A model generated the notes under the pieces. The model ran no database searches, was not told the origin of the DNA, and saw only the letters and a program-made list of their open reading frames with translations. A stretch of DNA of 45,731 bases from Ettlia oleoabundans (taxonomy: Eukaryota > Chlorophyta > Chlorophyceae > Chlamydomonadales). Shown piece by piece: positions 43,726 to 45,731 of this stretch; within the stretch, counting starts at the first letter, position 1, and every line of letters begins with the position of its first letter. The stretch is from positions 1 through 45,731 of the forward strand of contig JAAMXP010000704.1 in assembly GCA_019693395.1 (NCBI GenBank). Reading direction: 5' to 3'. Position numbers and translations under genes: made by a program.

Positions 43726-45570
43726 CTAATCTGAGATGGGGTCGCGATAAAAGATCACTCGAGTGATACCCGCCACGCCAATCACCAGGCCCACAAATGC
43801 CAGCAGGATGCCAGCAGTGCTGCAATGGCAAGGGAAGAAGGGTGGGGGTGGCAGTTGTATATATTTCTAGATCTCTTAAACAGTGGCATGGGGTGGCTGT
43901 AGGCAGCAACTTCCCTAAGTGTGTAAGGTTCACAAATGCCACAACGGACAGGCAAAGGTTCGACCCCCCTGCTGAACAGATGTAACTGTCAGCACTGATC
44001 CACACCTGCGTGTGCGGCGTGTGGCGGTCGACTCCAGCAGCTCCTCGTCCAGGCTGGCAGCCAGCATGCCCGGGAACACAAAGGCAATCAGCACGCCTGC
44101 GCACAGCAAGCCACAAGCAAACGAGATGGCAGGTTTCTTAGCGTTGAGGAGCAAAGGCGATACATGCTGATGTGACCAGTGCAACGGGTGCAACACGGGG
44201 GCTGCAGCCAGCGATAATGCACGTATGCGCTCCTGTTACGAAGGTTGCACCCAAAACCTTGCCCAAGATGCGGCAGCACATGCTAATGAAACGACTGCAA
44301 GAAGCAACGCCCCAACCCATTGTCAATAACAAGCAACCCAAACCAGCAGGCAGCAACCGCAACCACAGTCACTGCCTGCCTGCTGTTGAGCCCAAGATGA
44401 TGAGTGGCTCCCAGATGCTGGTGATGTAGGCAGCGCTCCAGTACACTCCCGCCAGGCTCAAGTACGTGACCAGCCACAGACCAGGACCCTGCATGCAGGC
44501 ACACCCCAAGAAACAAATGTGCATACGCTGATGGGCAGCAACCCCGCTTGTTGTGTTCGAATTTCATCCAAGGCAAAGGCTGTGAATTTAGCACGCAAAT
44601 GCTATCAATCACAATAATCTAGCGAGAACTAGGGGCCAGTGACGACCCAGTGCAATGACTCAATACAGCAAGGTCTCGCCGCCCACCTGCAGCTCTTGGC
44701 GGAACAGCAGCTTCCACAGCGAGTCCCTGCACACAAAGGGCGACAACCATGTCTATGTAATAGCCAGCTCAGTAAATCAATTGCTGTGATGGTGGAAAGT
44801 TGAGTTCCAACACGGGTGTCAGGCACGAGGGTGCAGCATGCTACTTGTGCAGCAGCACCGCCGCACCCTATCACGCGCCTGAATGGTGCCATTTGCAGCG
44901 GGAAGGTTGCCAGCAGCGACACCAGGAAGCCCAGGCGCACCAACATGAAGGCTGCAGGGAACAGGCACCAGTGGAATGGCAGACATCAGTCGTTGTGTTA
45001 CTGGAGCATAGCCAATTGATGATATAACTGGGCAGTCCAACCAAGTAATTTACCAAACAAGGAAAATGTGGTGACAAAATGCGGTGCCCCCAACACATGC
45101 ATACAAGTCATTCACACACCAGCGCTCCCCACCAGCAGTGCAGTGCTAGAGGGCCCCCTCTCCTCCCACTACCTCCCACTTTGCATTATGTTCACATCAC
45201 TTACAGGCCTGCGCCATGCGGGTCCAGACAAAGGGCGTCAGCGCCTTGACTGTGAAGTTGCTGAGGATGTCTGGGTGAATGTTCTTGGCGCCAAACAGCC
45301 CGAAAGAGCATACGGAGATGATAAGGAAAGCGACAGTCGAGAGGCTGCAGGAAGGAGGAAGGGGAACAGAAAGCGCCACTTCAGCCACACAATAGCACCT
45401 CACGGCTGTTTTGCAGGCACCACATTTACACTTGATAGCAGTCGACCAACATTGTTGGCATGTTTTCGTGAACCATTTCTAAGGCAGTGGAGGTCCCCAC
45501 TGTCTCACGTGAGTGCCAGCGCCGCCACGTTGTCCACCTGTCGCTCCCGGATGTAAGTCAGGTCATGCAT
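43726..45570 (-). CDS. AAAP/AVT-type vacuolar amino-acid transporter, partial
   Basis: Seven minus-strand exons, 45570-45509, 45344-45205, 44951-44879, 44726-44687, 44488-44380, 44096-44006 and 43819-43726, give the C-terminal 202 residues. The N-terminal exons lie beyond the right edge, so this copy is incomplete only because of the window. Family motifs are MHDLTYIRERQVDNVA, IISVCSFGLFGAKNIHPDIL, the pair FMLVRLGFLVSLLATFPLQM and APFRDSLWKLLF, PLIILGSTAGVLIAFVFPG, and the last helix GILLAFVGLVIGVAGITRV. These are hallmarks of the amino acid/auxin permease family (SLC38/AVT). Such proteins move neutral amino acids across the plasma or vacuolar membrane. Two of its introns use GC donors (after exon 44951-44879 and exon 44488-44380); in both, the GC junction alone restores conserved residues (FRDSLW and GSTAGV). 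One exon is only 40 bases. Confidence 0.9.
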
Positions 45571-45731
45571 CTGCGTGGTGGCGGCGGATGTTTGTGTGGA
45601 GTTGGGGGACATAATAGAGGCACAACCAGGCCCACAAGCATTGTACTACTGCGGCTGATAGCATAGATGACCCCTTGACACCTGCCACACATGGCGTGCG
45701 TGCTGCGTGCATGCGTATGGGGGGGCAGCGG
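45571..45731 (-). other. Intronic sequence at right edge
   Basis: On the minus strand this precedes the acceptor at 45572-45571 of the AVT exon. It is read as part of an intron that continues outside the window. No further exon could be identified. Confidence 0.5.

Noticed and set aside
43957..43967. tRNA B-box-like GGTTCGACCCC
   Set aside because: No matching A box or seven-base acceptor stem lies at the right distance, and it sits in an AVT intron.
1..45731. CRISPR arrays, bacterial operons, prophage or transposase genes
   Set aside because: No regularly spaced direct repeats, no Shine-Dalgarno-spaced gene strings and no integrase or transposase motifs were seen. The spliced gene structure is eukaryotic throughout.

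Overview
The window is nuclear DNA from a green alga (Chlorophyta), most likely a coccoid trebouxiophyte of the Chlorella/Coccomyxa type. The evidence is a GC-rich, intron-dense gene structure with introns of roughly 60 to 470 bases, a chloroplast outer-envelope Omp85 gene, a plant-type vacuolar amino-acid transporter, a plant-type bZIP factor, and TGTAA motifs downstream of several stop codons, which is the chlorophyte polyadenylation signal. All gene models were built by hand from splice sites and reading-phase continuity. Nothing was searched against a database.

Layout from left to right: fragments of an unidentified minus-strand membrane-protein gene (176-427); a plus-strand TPH-type coiled-coil protein of the axonemal kind (1010-2777); a complete 17-exon OEP80 gene (3327-9551, minus); an 11-exon gene for a 1202-residue low-complexity protein of unknown function (10131-15563, minus); ribosomal protein L37 (16929-18069, plus, start uncertain); a secreted canopy/DUF3456 protein (18469-19810, plus); a 2.5-kb stretch with no convincing gene; an unknown 280-residue protein (22280-23530, minus); a plant-conserved 'FGSL' protein (24251-25783, minus); a bZIP transcription factor (26237-28188, plus); a GT90/CAP10 glycosyltransferase (28746-31587, plus); a 20-exon gene encoding a VASt sterol-binding-type domain, two membrane segments and a dysferlin/peroxin domain in one chain (32115-39823, minus); an SLC35F-type transporter (40780-43212, plus); and the C-terminal seven exons of an AAAP/AVT amino-acid transporter that continues past the right edge (43726-45570, minus).

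There is no operon or functional cluster; these are ordinary neighbouring eukaryotic genes. Four pairs are divergent and may share promoter regions: fragment/TPH, low-complexity/L37, FGSL/bZIP and VASt-DysF/SLC35F. The most novel item is the VASt-TM-DysF architecture, which joins a lipid-transfer module of the Lam/GRAMD1/VAD1 type to a Pex30-type ER-shaping module. A second theme is GC-AG introns: six of about 77 modelled introns use a GC donor, and several of these are forced by protein conservation.
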